From the NCBI RefSeq assembly GCF_009827055.1, contig NZ_WUMK01000001.1, positions 310,001-374,000 of the forward strand: a stretch of DNA of 64,000 bases, given 5' to 3'. Both the position numbers and the translations under genes were made by a program. Shown here piece by piece: positions 24,510-32,776 of this stretch (its first letter is position 1; each line of letters opens with the position of its first letter). The notes under the pieces are model-generated. The model saw only the letters and a program-made list of their open reading frames with translations, was not told the DNA's origin and ran no database searches. The DNA is from Shinella kummerowiae (GTDB lineage: Bacteria; Pseudomonadota; Alphaproteobacteria; Rhizobiales; Rhizobiaceae).

Positions 24510-25328
24510 TCAGGTCCTCCAGAAACGGGTTTCAGCAACGTCGCGGGCGAAATCTGCAAAATCGCGCGGCGGGCGGCCGAGCACACGCTCGATGTCACCG
24601 GTAAGCGTCTCGTTACGGCCGTCGAGCACCGAGCCGAACAGATAGGTGACGAGCCAGATGACATCCTCCGGCATCCGGGCCTCGCGCAGCGTGGCAGCAT
24701 AGGCGTCGATCGTGACCGGCGTATAGGTCACCACGCGCCCGCCGGCCGCAGAAAATTCGGCAACCGCCTCACGGAAGGTCATCAGACGCGGGCCGGTCAA
24801 TTCATAGGTCTTGCCGGCATGCCCCTCCTCCGTCAGCGCCGCCACAGCGACGTCGGCGATGTCGCGCGTATCGACAAAGGGTTCGCGCACGGTGCTGGAA
24901 GGCAACGTGAGGTCACCCGCAAGGATCGGCTCAGCAAACAGGCCTTCGCTGAAATTCTGGAAGAACCAGCTGCCGCGCAGGACCGTCCAGGCGATGCCGG
25001 CCTCCTTCATCGCTTCCTCGCTCACTTCCGCGGCATCCTCGCCACGGCCGGAAAGCAGCACGAGGCGCGTGACACCCGCTTTCGCGGCCAGGCGAGAGAG
25101 CCGGCGAATATCGTCGTCCGAGCCCGGCACGGCGAGGTCCGGCTGATAGGCGATGTAGACGGCCTCGACGCCCTCCAGTACCGCCGGCCAGCCGGAGGCG
25201 TCGCGCCAATCGAACGGGATCGCCGCCGAGCGCGAACCCATCCGCACCTCATGCCCCTTTTCGCGCAGCCGCTCGGCAATCGGTCGTCCCGTCTTGCCCT
25301 CGCCACCCAGAACCAGAATGCGTGTCAT
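24510..25328 (-). CDS. NmrA-like NAD(P)-binding protein
   Basis: A 272-aa atypical short-chain reductase of the NmrA/HSCARG type. It starts with a Rossmann glycine motif, ILVLGGEGKTGRPIAERL (residues 4-21). The LVLLSGRGEDAAEVSEEAM and GIAWTVLRGSWFFQNFSE blocks match quinone-oxidoreductase or redox-sensing relatives. The usual YxxxK catalytic pair is not evident, so it may be a sensor rather than an enzyme. A strong ribosome binding site (GGAGGTAAGC) precedes ATG 25328. It leads the operon with DUF1772 and amidase genes, divergent from a TetR gene across two operators. Induction by a small electrophile or aromatic is only a guess. Confidence 0.85.
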   Translation of the reverse strand: MTRILVLGGEGKTGRPIAERLREKGHEVRMGSRSAAIPFDWRDASGWPAVLEGVEAVYIAYQPDLAVPGSDDDIRRLSRLAAKAGVTRLVLLSGRGEDAAEVSEEAMKEAGIAWTVLRGSWFFQNFSEGLFAEPILAGDLTLPSSTVREPFVDTRDIADVAVAALTEEGHAGKTYELTGPRLMTFREAVAEFSAAGGRVVTYTPVTIDAYAATLREARMPEDVIWLVTYLFGSVLDGRNETLTGDIERVLGRPPRDFADFARDVAETRFWRT

Positions 25329-25341
25329 TTGCTTACCTCCA

Positions 25342-25364
25342 AAACATGAGTAATCCTCATGTTT
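25342..25364. promoter_or_regulatory. TetR-type operator O1
   Basis: A perfect 9-bp inverted repeat, AAACATGAG-N5-CTCATGTTT, lies between the divergent NmrA-like and TetR genes, immediately upstream of the NmrA-like ribosome binding site. Its length and symmetry suit a TetR dimer. Confidence 0.75.
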
Positions 25365-25367
25365 GCA

Positions 25368-25390
25368 AAATGTGAGGAATCCTCGTATTT
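25368..25390. promoter_or_regulatory. TetR-type operator O2
   Basis: AAATGTGAG-N5-CTCGTATTT is a second, slightly imperfect copy of O1 (7 of 9 arm positions symmetric, the same 5-bp spacer type ending ATC). Its centre is 26 bp from that of O1. It lies nearer the TetR start, which fits autoregulation. Confidence 0.7.
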
Positions 25391-25423
25391 GTCAAGCAGA
25401 TTTGAGTGGCCTTGGAGAAAGCG

Positions 25424-26032
25424 ATGAACGACACACAGATGCGCCGCGCGCCGAGCCAGAAGCGCAGCCGCGAACGGGTGGACGCCATCCTTACCAATGC
25501 AACGCAGATCATTGCCGAAACGGGCAGCGATGCGCTGCGCATGAGCGAACTTGCCCAGCGCACGGGTATCTCGATCGGCTCGCTCTACCAGTATTTTCCG
25601 GACAAGAGCGCCGTGGTGCGGGCGCTGGCCGAACGCTGCAACGAGGACAGCCGCGCGTGCATCGCCGAAGGCCTCGCCACCGTGACCAGCATGGACGACC
25701 TCGCCACCGCCTTCGCCGCGCTGATCGACACCTACTACGCGATCTTCCTCGGCGAACCCGTCATTCGCGACATCTGGTCCGCCGTACAGGCGGACGGCGC
25801 ATTGCGCGTCATGGAGGTGGAGGAAAGCCGTCGCAACGGCGCGCTGCTTGCCGATCGGTTGAAGGCACTGCAGCCGGCCGGCGATCCGCAGAAAATCGAC
25901 GCAACGGCCCTGCTCGTCATGCATCTCGGCGAAGCGACGATGCGCCTTGCCGTCTCGGTCGCGCGGCCGGAGGGTGATGCACTGGTCGAAGCCTACAAGC
26001 GCATGGCGATCCGGCAATTGACGACGCCGTAG
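25424..26032 (+). CDS. TetR-family repressor
   Basis: A 202-aa one-component repressor. The N-terminal helix-turn-helix is clear (residues about 13-60: SRERVDAILTNATQII, then MSELAQRTGISIGSLYQYF). The C-terminal ligand domain (about 70-200) resembles the TetR_C type found in many uncharacterised regulators. ATG 25424 was chosen because GGAGAAAGCG lies 3 to 8 bases upstream. It diverges from the NmrA-like/DUF1772/amidase operon, and both share two 23-bp palindromic operators, so it most likely represses that operon and itself. The inducer is unknown. Confidence 0.9.
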   Translation: MNDTQMRRAPSQKRSRERVDAILTNATQIIAETGSDALRMSELAQRTGISIGSLYQYFPDKSAVVRALAERCNEDSRACIAEGLATVTSMDDLATAFAALIDTYYAIFLGEPVIRDIWSAVQADGALRVMEVEESRRNGALLADRLKALQPAGDPQKIDATALLVMHLGEATMRLAVSVARPEGDALVEAYKRMAIRQLTTP

Positions 26033-26050
26033 CGGACGCTTCGCCCGCAG

Positions 26051-27142
26051 CTAGCGTGGCTTTCGCCCTTTCAGAACCTCCGCCGCTTCAAGCAACGTGG
26101 CGAAGAGATAAGACATCTGGTCGCTGCGCGTTTCGCCATACCATATCTGCGGCACCATCACCCGAAACCGGGTTTCGAGCAGGTCGGCGAGCGCTTCGGT
26201 GTCGCCCATCCATTCCAGCGTGTCGGCATAGAGGTTCATTACGCTGGGTGCAGGAAAACGGTCGAGCAGGTCCTCGAAACCCTGTTTGACCAGGTCGGGA
26301 TCGCACAACGTGTCGGCAAGCTCATGATCGCCGACATCGGTGTTCGCCTGCTGGATCAGCGCATAGAAGCCGAGGCCGAAACGGTCCTTCGTTCGCTCCG
26401 CGGCGCGGCGCGCAAAATCTTCGAGATCCTGCGCGTCACGGCCGAGCCAGCGCGGCATGATCATGCGGGCATGCGAGCGGCAAAGGTCTATGTTGTAGCG
26501 GTCGAGCAGCCAGGCCTGCTCGAAGCGCGCCTTGAATGTTTCGAAATCGCCCTCGTTGGCCGAGCGTCGATAGTCGCTGATCCGCCAGCTGAAATTCTCA
26601 GGATCGGCATGGCCGTCGAGCACGTCGTCGGCCTCCTTCAGCAAGGCCTCATAACCCTGCCATTGGTCGGCCCGCACATCGCGCCCCCAGCCGGTGCCAC
26701 GCCGCACGAAGGCGGTGACGCGCAGGGCATCGGCATAGGTGGCGGCGGAAAAGGCCGAGGGGCTGCGATGGAAGAAATCCCGGAACGGTTTCAGCATGTC
26801 TTCATGCTCCGGCGCGGCCGCCTCATCATCCGGCAGCGCCATGAAGGGCTCGAGGAACCAGTCCTTGACGAGCAGATAGAGCGGCTTGCCGTTTTCCGCG
26901 ATGATACCGCTTGCCCGTGCCGCCTCGAAAGCCCGCTGGTAGGCCTCGAAATCCCCCTTGCGCCAGGTCGCACGCATGCCATCCCGCTGCGGAATGAGGC
27001 TCGGCAACTCATCATGGAGATCGACCAGATAGAGGTCGTAGTCGCGGACCAATTGCTCTTCCGGGGAAAGCGGTGTCGCCGGTACGGCGCCCGCGCCGGA
27101 GATCCTGTTGCGAAACCGCGCGAAAATATCCTTGAAACCCAT
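26051..27142 (-). CDS. Conserved hypothetical alpha-helical protein
   Basis: A 363-aa soluble protein starting MGFKDIFARFRNRI. I do not recognise the family. It has many aromatic-rich helical segments (for example DYDLYLVDLHDELPSL, WRKGDFEAYQRAFEAAR, WQGYEALLKEADDVL), reminiscent of helical-repeat proteins, and no signal peptide or membrane helix. The ATG at 27142 is the first to give protein-like sequence; upstream in-frame codons overlap the divergent DUF1194 gene. Composition is normal for the window, which argues against recent transfer. Function unknown. Confidence 0.65.
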   Translation of the reverse strand: MGFKDIFARFRNRISGAGAVPATPLSPEEQLVRDYDLYLVDLHDELPSLIPQRDGMRATWRKGDFEAYQRAFEAARASGIIAENGKPLYLLVKDWFLEPFMALPDDEAAAPEHEDMLKPFRDFFHRSPSAFSAATYADALRVTAFVRRGTGWGRDVRADQWQGYEALLKEADDVLDGHADPENFSWRISDYRRSANEGDFETFKARFEQAWLLDRYNIDLCRSHARMIMPRWLGRDAQDLEDFARRAAERTKDRFGLGFYALIQQANTDVGDHELADTLCDPDLVKQGFEDLLDRFPAPSVMNLYADTLEWMGDTEALADLLETRFRVMVPQIWYGETRSDQMSYLFATLLEAAEVLKGRKPR

Positions 27143-27260
27143 GTGACCCGTTCTCTGCCCGAAGCGGAAAGTCCTGTTCGACACCCGCAGCCGCGGGTCA
27201 TGAGGCAACGGATGCGGCCCGCACGCTATTCGCCGGACATCACCGATTTTTGAAGACCGC

Positions 27261-28118
27261 ATGCCCTTTTCAACCGTCCATCGTGCACCACTTATGGAAT
27301 GGGTTGTGCACGGATGGGTGATGGTCATGCTGACGACGCTTACCTTGCTGATGAGCCTGACGGCGGGTGCCGAGATCGCCGCTGCTTCCGGAGAGGAGGT
27401 GGATGTCGAACTGGTGCTGGCAGTCGACGTCTCCGGCTCGATGGACCTCGAAGAAGCGCAGGTGCAGCGCGCCGGCTATGTGGACGCGTTGCGCCACCCC
27501 GATTTCGTAAATGCCGTGCGCGAGGGCCTGACCGGCCGCATCGCCATCAGCTATTTCGAATGGGCGGGCACGATTCAAGACAGTTCGCACCTGCCCTGGC
27601 AGATCATATCCGGCCCCGAGGAGGCCAATGCCTTCGCCGCACGGCTGGAGGCGCGCCCGATCGCCACGCGCCGCGGCACGTCGATCTCCGGGGCCATCGC
27701 CTATGGCGCAAAACTGTTCGATGCCAACAGCTATTCCGGCATGCGCCGCGTCATCGATGTTTCCGGCGACGGCCCCAATAATTTCGGCCCGCCGGTGACA
27801 CCGGCACGGGATGCCGCGACCGCACTCGGCATCATCATCAACGGCCTCGCCATCATGATCCGCCCCTCGGCCGCCTACGGTTCGCTCGACGATTATTATT
27901 CCAACTGCGTCATCGGCGGACCCGGCGCCTTCGTGCTGCCGGTGCAGGAGCCCGAGGATTTCGCCATCGCTATCCGCCGCAAGCTGATCCTGGAAGTCTC
28001 CGGCGCCGAACCGCCCGCCCGCCTCATCCGCACCGCCGGAACCGACGCCGATTGTTTGATCGGCGAGAAACTGCGGCCGAGCAATATGGAGCGCTACTAC
28101 CCCGAACTCGACCGGTAA
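27261..28118 (+). CDS. DUF1194 von Willebrand A-domain protein, exported
   Basis: A 285-aa protein made of a signal peptide (hydrophobic stretch at about 18-36) and one vWA fold. The metal-ion-dependent adhesion site begins with DVSGSM (Asp56) and is supported by RRGTSISGAI and DVSGDGPNN. DUF1194 is common in Rhizobiales and functionally uncharacterised; the intact site suggests protein or ligand binding in the periplasm. The start is uncertain between ATG 27261 and ATG 27294, which would give a shorter signal peptide; neither has a strong ribosome binding site. It is divergent from the hypothetical gene ending at 26051. Confidence 0.85.
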   Translation: MPFSTVHRAPLMEWVVHGWVMVMLTTLTLLMSLTAGAEIAAASGEEVDVELVLAVDVSGSMDLEEAQVQRAGYVDALRHPDFVNAVREGLTGRIAISYFEWAGTIQDSSHLPWQIISGPEEANAFAARLEARPIATRRGTSISGAIAYGAKLFDANSYSGMRRVIDVSGDGPNNFGPPVTPARDAATALGIIINGLAIMIRPSAAYGSLDDYYSNCVIGGPGAFVLPVQEPEDFAIAIRRKLILEVSGAEPPARLIRTAGTDADCLIGEKLRPSNMERYYPELDR

Positions 28119-28216
28119 GGCCTGTTCCACCCGAAACAGCGCCGCCCAGTCCCTCGTGCGACAGTGATCCTACGGATGAAATGGTTCATCCCTTCACTGG
28201 AAGAGAGGAGACTGAA

Positions 28217-28453
28217 ATGCGCCAATTCCTCATGTCCGCCGTTGTCGCGACCATCGCAGCGGTATCCTTCGCAGCCCCGTCTCAGGCGAGCGGTTTCTAC
28301 TTCGGCTTCGGTGGCGGCCACGGCTGGGGCGGCCATCACGGCGGCTATGTCAGCCACTATTACGGCCACCACCGCCATTGCTTCTGGAAGAAGATCAAGC
28401 GCTACGACCGGTGGGGCAACCTCATCGTCAAGCGTGTGAAGGTCTGCCGTTAA
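28217..28453 (+). CDS. Small secreted His/Gly-rich protein
   Basis: A 78-aa precursor with a signal peptide ending near SQAS-G (residues 1-24). The mature part is dominated by Gly, His and Tyr (GHGWGGHHGGYVSHYYGHHRH) and ends in a basic tail with two cysteines (HCFWKKIKRYDRW, VKVCR). Similar short GH-rich exported proteins are frequent in Rhizobiales but not characterised. Binding of transition metals through the histidines is possible but only inferred. The ribosome binding site GAGAGGAGA lies 6 bases upstream of ATG 28217. Confidence 0.75.
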   Translation: MRQFLMSAVVATIAAVSFAAPSQASGFYFGFGGGHGWGGHHGGYVSHYYGHHRHCFWKKIKRYDRWGNLIVKRVKVCR

Positions 28454-28582
28454 GCCCCGGCACCGCCGTGATTTTCCACCGGACATCCGGCCTGCCCCGG
28501 TCGCCCCGCGACCGGGGTTTTACCATTGCCGAAGCAGCGTTTTTTCTCAAGCTATTCCTTTTGCACGGAAATCGTGCTTATA

Positions 28583-28598
28583 TTGAATGAACGTTCAG
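28583..28598. promoter_or_regulatory. BetI-like operator copy 1, at the Rieske gene promoter
   Basis: TTGAATGAACGTTCAG matches the 16-bp pattern NTGAATGNNCRTTCAN found three times in this region. It lies 19 bases before the Rieske ATG and abuts a -10-like TATATT (28579-28584), where binding would block transcription. Confidence 0.75.
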
Positions 28599-28616
28599 CA
28601 AAATAAGGGGAGCACC

Positions 28617-29816
28617 ATGAACGAGATGATCCGCGATATCAGCGTTCCGAACGACTGGGACAGGAGCGGACTTCCGGGCTGGTGCTATCACAGCCCCGCC
28701 CTGCTGGAGCTCGAAAAGCAGCATGTCTTCCGCGAGCACTGGCAGATCGCCTGCCACGTCTCCGACATTCCCGAGCCCGGCAACTACCTCACCATGGATG
28801 TCGTCGGCGAACGCGCGCTCATTCTACGAGGACAGGATGGCGAGGTCCGTGCCTTCCACAATATCTGCCGCCATCGCGGCTCCCGCCTCGTCGCCGACGA
28901 CAAGGGAACCTGCCGCAACGCGCTGGTCTGTCCCTTCCACGGCTGGGTCTACAATCTCGACGGCACGCTGCGCGGTGCCGCCCGCCCCCGCAGCTTCCCG
29001 CCGCTCGACAAGAATGAATTCGCGCTGAAATCGCTCGAATGCGAGATCTGGCAGGGTTTTGTCTTTGTCCGCTTTGCGCCCGGCCCGCAGCCCTCCGTCG
29101 CCGCGCTGATGAAACCCTTCGAGCAGGAGCTTTCCCATTACCGCTCCGAGGAGATGGCGCCGGCCGGCACGATCTGGACGCAGGAAACGCCGGTCAACTG
29201 GAAGTCGGTGCGCGACGTCGACAACGAGGGTTACCACGTCGCCATGGCCCATCCGGCTTTGCAGGACCTCTACGGCTCCACCTACTACGACGAGCCCTTC
29301 GTCAATGGACTTTGCCGCTCCTTCGCGACCTACAATCCCCATGCCGGTCGCCGTTGGAGCGTGCGCAACTATGTGAAGATATCGCCGGAGAACACGCACC
29401 TGCCAGAACAGCTGCGCAAGGCCTGGATCTATTTCGGCCTCTTCCCGAACTGCGTCATCGCGGTCACGCCGGAGACCGTGCAATTCTACCAGGAATTCCC
29501 GGTGGCTGTCGGCAGGACGATGCTGCGCGGCGGCATCTATCGCTACCGCGCGGAGGATCGTGCGCATCGTCTCGCCCGCTACCTCGCCTTCCGTATCGAT
29601 CGCGATACCCAGGCCGAGGACGTGCAGCTCACCGTCTGGTCGAACGAGGCCATGACCTCAAACGCCTTTGCCGGCTTCTACCTCTCCGACCTCGAATATG
29701 GCGTGCGCACCCATCACGATCACCTGCGCAAGGTGCTGCCGGTGACGACTCTGAAGGACGCGCCAGAGGAAAAGGCGATGGCGGAAACCAATGCCGACCT
29801 GAAAAACCAGGGATAG
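28617..29816 (+). CDS. Rieske non-heme iron oxygenase, alpha subunit
   Basis: Catalyses O2-dependent oxidation, in related enzymes often oxidative N-demethylation or C-N cleavage of betaines and carnitine. The 399-aa protein has an N-terminal Rieske [2Fe-2S] site, Cys84-X-His86 and Cys105-XX-His108. The C-terminal mononuclear iron site has His207 and His212 in DNEGYHVAMAHP, with bridging Asp202. The size fits single-component alpha subunits of the carnitine or stachydrine oxygenase type. No ferredoxin-reductase gene is nearby. The start is fixed by AAGGGGAGCACC before ATG 28617. A BetI-like operator overlaps its promoter, tying it to the genes from 31 to 43 kb. Substrate unknown. Confidence 0.9.
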   Translation: MNEMIRDISVPNDWDRSGLPGWCYHSPALLELEKQHVFREHWQIACHVSDIPEPGNYLTMDVVGERALILRGQDGEVRAFHNICRHRGSRLVADDKGTCRNALVCPFHGWVYNLDGTLRGAARPRSFPPLDKNEFALKSLECEIWQGFVFVRFAPGPQPSVAALMKPFEQELSHYRSEEMAPAGTIWTQETPVNWKSVRDVDNEGYHVAMAHPALQDLYGSTYYDEPFVNGLCRSFATYNPHAGRRWSVRNYVKISPENTHLPEQLRKAWIYFGLFPNCVIAVTPETVQFYQEFPVAVGRTMLRGGIYRYRAEDRAHRLARYLAFRIDRDTQAEDVQLTVWSNEAMTSNAFAGFYLSDLEYGVRTHHDHLRKVLPVTTLKDAPEEKAMAETNADLKNQG

Positions 29817-29819
29817 GCT

Positions 29820-30896
29820 TTAGGAGGGCCGCGACTTCGGCAGCGGCACGTCTTCGAGAAGCTCGGTGGGCCAGGTGGCGATGGTGTGGACCTGTTCGGT
29901 TATCCGGTCCTTCAGATAGGTTTCCTGCCCCGGCAGGCCCATCGGATAAAGCGCATCGCGGCTGGCCTCATAGGCAGCACTCTTGTCGGTGCAGAGACGG
30001 ATGCGCATGTCTTCCGGCGCCACGCCGGTTTGATTCTGCAGGCCCTCGACAGGCCCGGCACCGGTTGGCAGGCGGCCATCGAATGCCTGCGTCAGATACT
30101 GTGCAGAGCGCTCGTTGCGCTCGCGCTCCGTCGTCGCACCAAGCACGACCACCATCATGCGCCGTCCGTTGCGCGTCGCCAGCCCGACGATGTTTCGCCC
30201 CGACGCGCAGATGAAACCCGTCTTCATGCCGATCGTGCCGCTGAAGCGGGTCAGGAGCAGATTGTTGGACTTGATCTCCTTGCCATCGATCGTCACGGCA
30301 GACGCCTGGAAGAAGCGCCGGTATCCGGGAAATACCTGATCGACTTCCATGCCGAGGATCGCGAGATCGCGCGCGGTCGTATAATTCGTCTTGTCGAACA
30401 GGCCGTTCGGATTGGAATAATGGGTGCCGGTGAGGCCAAGGCGCGCCGCCGTCTTGTTCATCCGGGCAACGAAGGTTGCCTCGTCGGTCGCAACGGCTTC
30501 GGCAAGGGCGACGGCAACGTCATTGGCCGATGCGGTGATCACGGCATAGAGCGCGTCTTCGAGCGTCATCGTCCGCCCAAGCGTCAGGCCGGATTCCAGA
30601 AACGCCTGCTTTGTCGCATTGCGGGTCATCACTACCGGTGTCGACATGGTCACTTCACCGGCTTTCAGCGCCTCGAACACGACGAGCGCCGTCATCAGCT
30701 TGGTCGTGGAGGCCGGATACCAGGGCGCGCCGGCGTCTTCCTGGTAAAGCACCTGACGGCTGTCGGCATCGACGACGAGAACAGGCGTAGCATGGGCCGG
30801 TATCGCGGCGGCAAGCGGCGCCCACGCAAAAAGCGATGCGATAAGGGCCAGTCTCCTCCACGGCCGTCCTGCTGTTCTGTCTTTGCTCATGTCCAT
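29820..30896 (-). CDS. D-alanyl-D-alanine carboxypeptidase (PBP5/6 type)
   Basis: A serine peptidase S11 that trims the terminal D-Ala of peptidoglycan stem peptides in the periplasm. The 358-aa precursor has a signal peptide (about 14-36) and the three penicillin-binding motifs in order: Ser63-Thr-Thr-Lys66, Ser123-Ala-Asn125 and Lys225-Thr-Gly227. A C-terminal extension of about 100 residues (some Asp/Arg/Cys, ending PLPKSRPS) lacks an obvious amphipathic membrane anchor. Its stop is 3 bases from that of the Rieske gene on the other strand. It sits inside the putative amine-catabolism region but shares no operator with it, so it is probably a bystander. Confidence 0.92.
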   Translation of the reverse strand: MDMSKDRTAGRPWRRLALIASLFAWAPLAAAIPAHATPVLVVDADSRQVLYQEDAGAPWYPASTTKLMTALVVFEALKAGEVTMSTPVVMTRNATKQAFLESGLTLGRTMTLEDALYAVITASANDVAVALAEAVATDEATFVARMNKTAARLGLTGTHYSNPNGLFDKTNYTTARDLAILGMEVDQVFPGYRRFFQASAVTIDGKEIKSNNLLLTRFSGTIGMKTGFICASGRNIVGLATRNGRRMMVVVLGATTERERNERSAQYLTQAFDGRLPTGAGPVEGLQNQTGVAPEDMRIRLCTDKSAAYEASRDALYPMGLPGQETYLKDRITEQVHTIATWPTELLEDVPLPKSRPS

Positions 30897-31014
30897 TCTC
30901 CGAAGAATGGTGCCCTAATGCCATCATGCGCCGCGTCTGCGCAAGCTTTTGCTGCGGCGACACGCTGGCGCAGACCGCCCGGCCGCCTCACGCCAACGGC
31001 GTAAATACAGGCGC

Positions 31015-31043
31015 ATAAAAAGAGGCCCGCTTACGCGGGCCTC
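31015..31043 (-). terminator. Rho-independent terminator of the aminotransferase gene
   Basis: On the minus strand a perfect 9-bp stem (GAGGCCCGC/GCGGGCCTC, loop of four) is followed by TTTTT (31021-31017). It lies about 50 bases after the aminotransferase stop. Confidence 0.85.
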
Positions 31044-31093
31044 AACATGTTTGGACCGGGGAATGGTCGCTCCAAACAAGCCTTTTGAAAGAC

Positions 31094-32518
31094 TTAGCCC
31101 CGCCAGAGCCCTTCCCGAACAAGGTCGTCCATGGTGAGTTCGATGCCGCGGCGCAGGATCGCCGTCATGTCGTCGATCTGTGCAAGCGAGATGGTGAGCG
31201 GTGGCGACATCACGCACATGTTAATGAGCGGGCGCACCAGGAGGCCGAGTTCCTGGCAATGTTTGTCGATGCGCTTGCCGACTTCGAGGTCGAGCGTCAA
31301 AGGGTTGTTGCTGGCGCGGTCGGCAACGCATTCCACGCAGGCCATCAGCCCGAGGCCGCGCACCTCGCCGACCAGCGGCAGATCCTCCAGCGCCTTCAGG
31401 CCTCTCTGGAAGTGGTCAGACACCGCCCGCGTGTGCTCGAGAAGCCCGCCTTCGAGAATATCGAGGTTCTTCAGCGCCACGGCGCAGCCGACTGGATGGC
31501 TGGAATAGGTGAGCCCATGCGCGAACATGGCTTCCGAGTGGTTCGAGCGGCGTAGCTCCTCGAAAAGCCGTCCGGCGATCATCACGCCGCCGAGCGGAAA
31601 ATAACCCGACGTGACGCCCTTGGCGAAGGTGATCATGTCCGGCTCGATGTCGAACACATCCTTCGAGGCGAAGACATGGCCGAGCCGCCCGAAGGCCGTC
31701 ACCACCTCGTCGGCGATGAACAGGATGTCGTTGGCACGGCAGAGCGCGTGCATGCGTTTCAGGTAACCGGGCGGCGGCACGATGACACCGCCGGAAGCCA
31801 TGATCGGCTCGGCGATAAAGGCGCCGAGCCTGTCCGCGCCCCTCTCCTCGATGACCTGCCGGAACTCCTCGACGAGGAAATCGCAGAAGGCCTCGACGCT
31901 CATGCCCTCCGGCCGGCGGAAGGGGTTCGGGCAGGAAAGCTTCACCACGAGGTCGGACGCGCTGTCCATCCAGTCATGATCGCGCGGCCGGCCGTTGAGC
32001 GAGGCGGATAGATAGGTCGAGCCGTGATAGCCGCCCTGCCGGGACACGATCAGCTTCTTCTCCGGCCGCCCCTTCACATTGTTGGCGAATTGCATGAAGC
32101 GCAGCGCCGTCTCAACCGCCGAAGAACCGCCTGTCGTGTAGAAGACATGATCGACACCGTCAGGTGCATGCTCCGCCAATCGCGCCGAAAGCACCGCAGA
32201 GGGCGTGTTCGTCGTGTACCAGGGCGAATTGTAGGAAAGCTCCATGGCCTGCGATGCCATGACGTCGGCCAGTTCCTTGTTGCGATGGCCGGCATTGACG
32301 CACCACATGCCGGCAGGGCCGTCGATCAGTTTCCGGCCGGCAGCATCGGTCACATAGATGCCCTCCCCGGATTCGATCCGCCCACGCGCCTCCGCACCGA
32401 TGGAGCCGGAAACCGGCCAGGGCTGCACCAGATGGCGCTCGGCAAGCCGGGTGACCTCGTCGCCGGCCGGCTCTTCGGGACGCATGCCTTCGTTCGCCGT
32501 CTTCGGAATTGCCGCCAT
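31094..32518 (-). CDS. Class III PLP-dependent aminotransferase
   Basis: Transfers an amino group from an omega-amino acid, amine or diamine to a 2-oxo acid. The 474-aa protein shows the fold type I layout: PLP-phosphate loop GGSSAVETALR, aromatic YHGSTYLSASL, Asp270 in FIADEVVT (pyridine nitrogen contact) and Lys300 in ITFAKGVTSGY (Schiff-base lysine). The length and N-terminal extension resemble beta-alanine:pyruvate and polyamine transaminases. ATG 32518 was chosen because GGAG lies 6 bases upstream; an ATG four codons earlier lacks a site. It is divergent from the ABC transporter operon with an operator between them. The true substrate is not readable from sequence. Confidence 0.92.
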   Translation of the reverse strand: MAAIPKTANEGMRPEEPAGDEVTRLAERHLVQPWPVSGSIGAEARGRIESGEGIYVTDAAGRKLIDGPAGMWCVNAGHRNKELADVMASQAMELSYNSPWYTTNTPSAVLSARLAEHAPDGVDHVFYTTGGSSAVETALRFMQFANNVKGRPEKKLIVSRQGGYHGSTYLSASLNGRPRDHDWMDSASDLVVKLSCPNPFRRPEGMSVEAFCDFLVEEFRQVIEERGADRLGAFIAEPIMASGGVIVPPPGYLKRMHALCRANDILFIADEVVTAFGRLGHVFASKDVFDIEPDMITFAKGVTSGYFPLGGVMIAGRLFEELRRSNHSEAMFAHGLTYSSHPVGCAVALKNLDILEGGLLEHTRAVSDHFQRGLKALEDLPLVGEVRGLGLMACVECVADRASNNPLTLDLEVGKRIDKHCQELGLLVRPLINMCVMSPPLTISLAQIDDMTAILRRGIELTMDDLVREGLWRG

Positions 32519-32593
32519 CTCCCGCTCCATTGATTATTAACCAAAGAAAATCTGCGATCAACAATATGAAAGATTTTACATTTCCCGATCATA

Positions 32594-32609
32594 TTGAATG
32601 TTCGTTCAA
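32594..32609. promoter_or_regulatory. BetI-like operator copy 2, between aminotransferase and ABC genes
   Basis: TTGAATGTTCGTTCAA is the second copy of the NTGAATGNNCRTTCAN element (six of eight position pairs symmetric). It lies 76 bases before the aminotransferase start and 168 before the first permease start, in a 258-bp AT-richer divergent region, so it could control both. Confidence 0.75.
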
Positions 32610-32776
32610 TCAATATTGCAGAAACAGGGCTTGATTTCAACGGGGATTTGGGCGCATGTTGCTGCCAGGGAACACGAGAGGCCCCGACAGCGGCCCTCCT
32701 CAAGCCGAAAAGGCGCACACATGGGAATGGGAAGCCTCACACTCTATGAATGTTGCCACGACCGGAGTTCTGCCCG

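Noticed and set aside
29820-30896. D-Ala-D-Ala carboxypeptidase as part of the amine regulon
   Set aside because: It has no operator copy, is convergent with the Rieske gene and has a standard cell-wall role.
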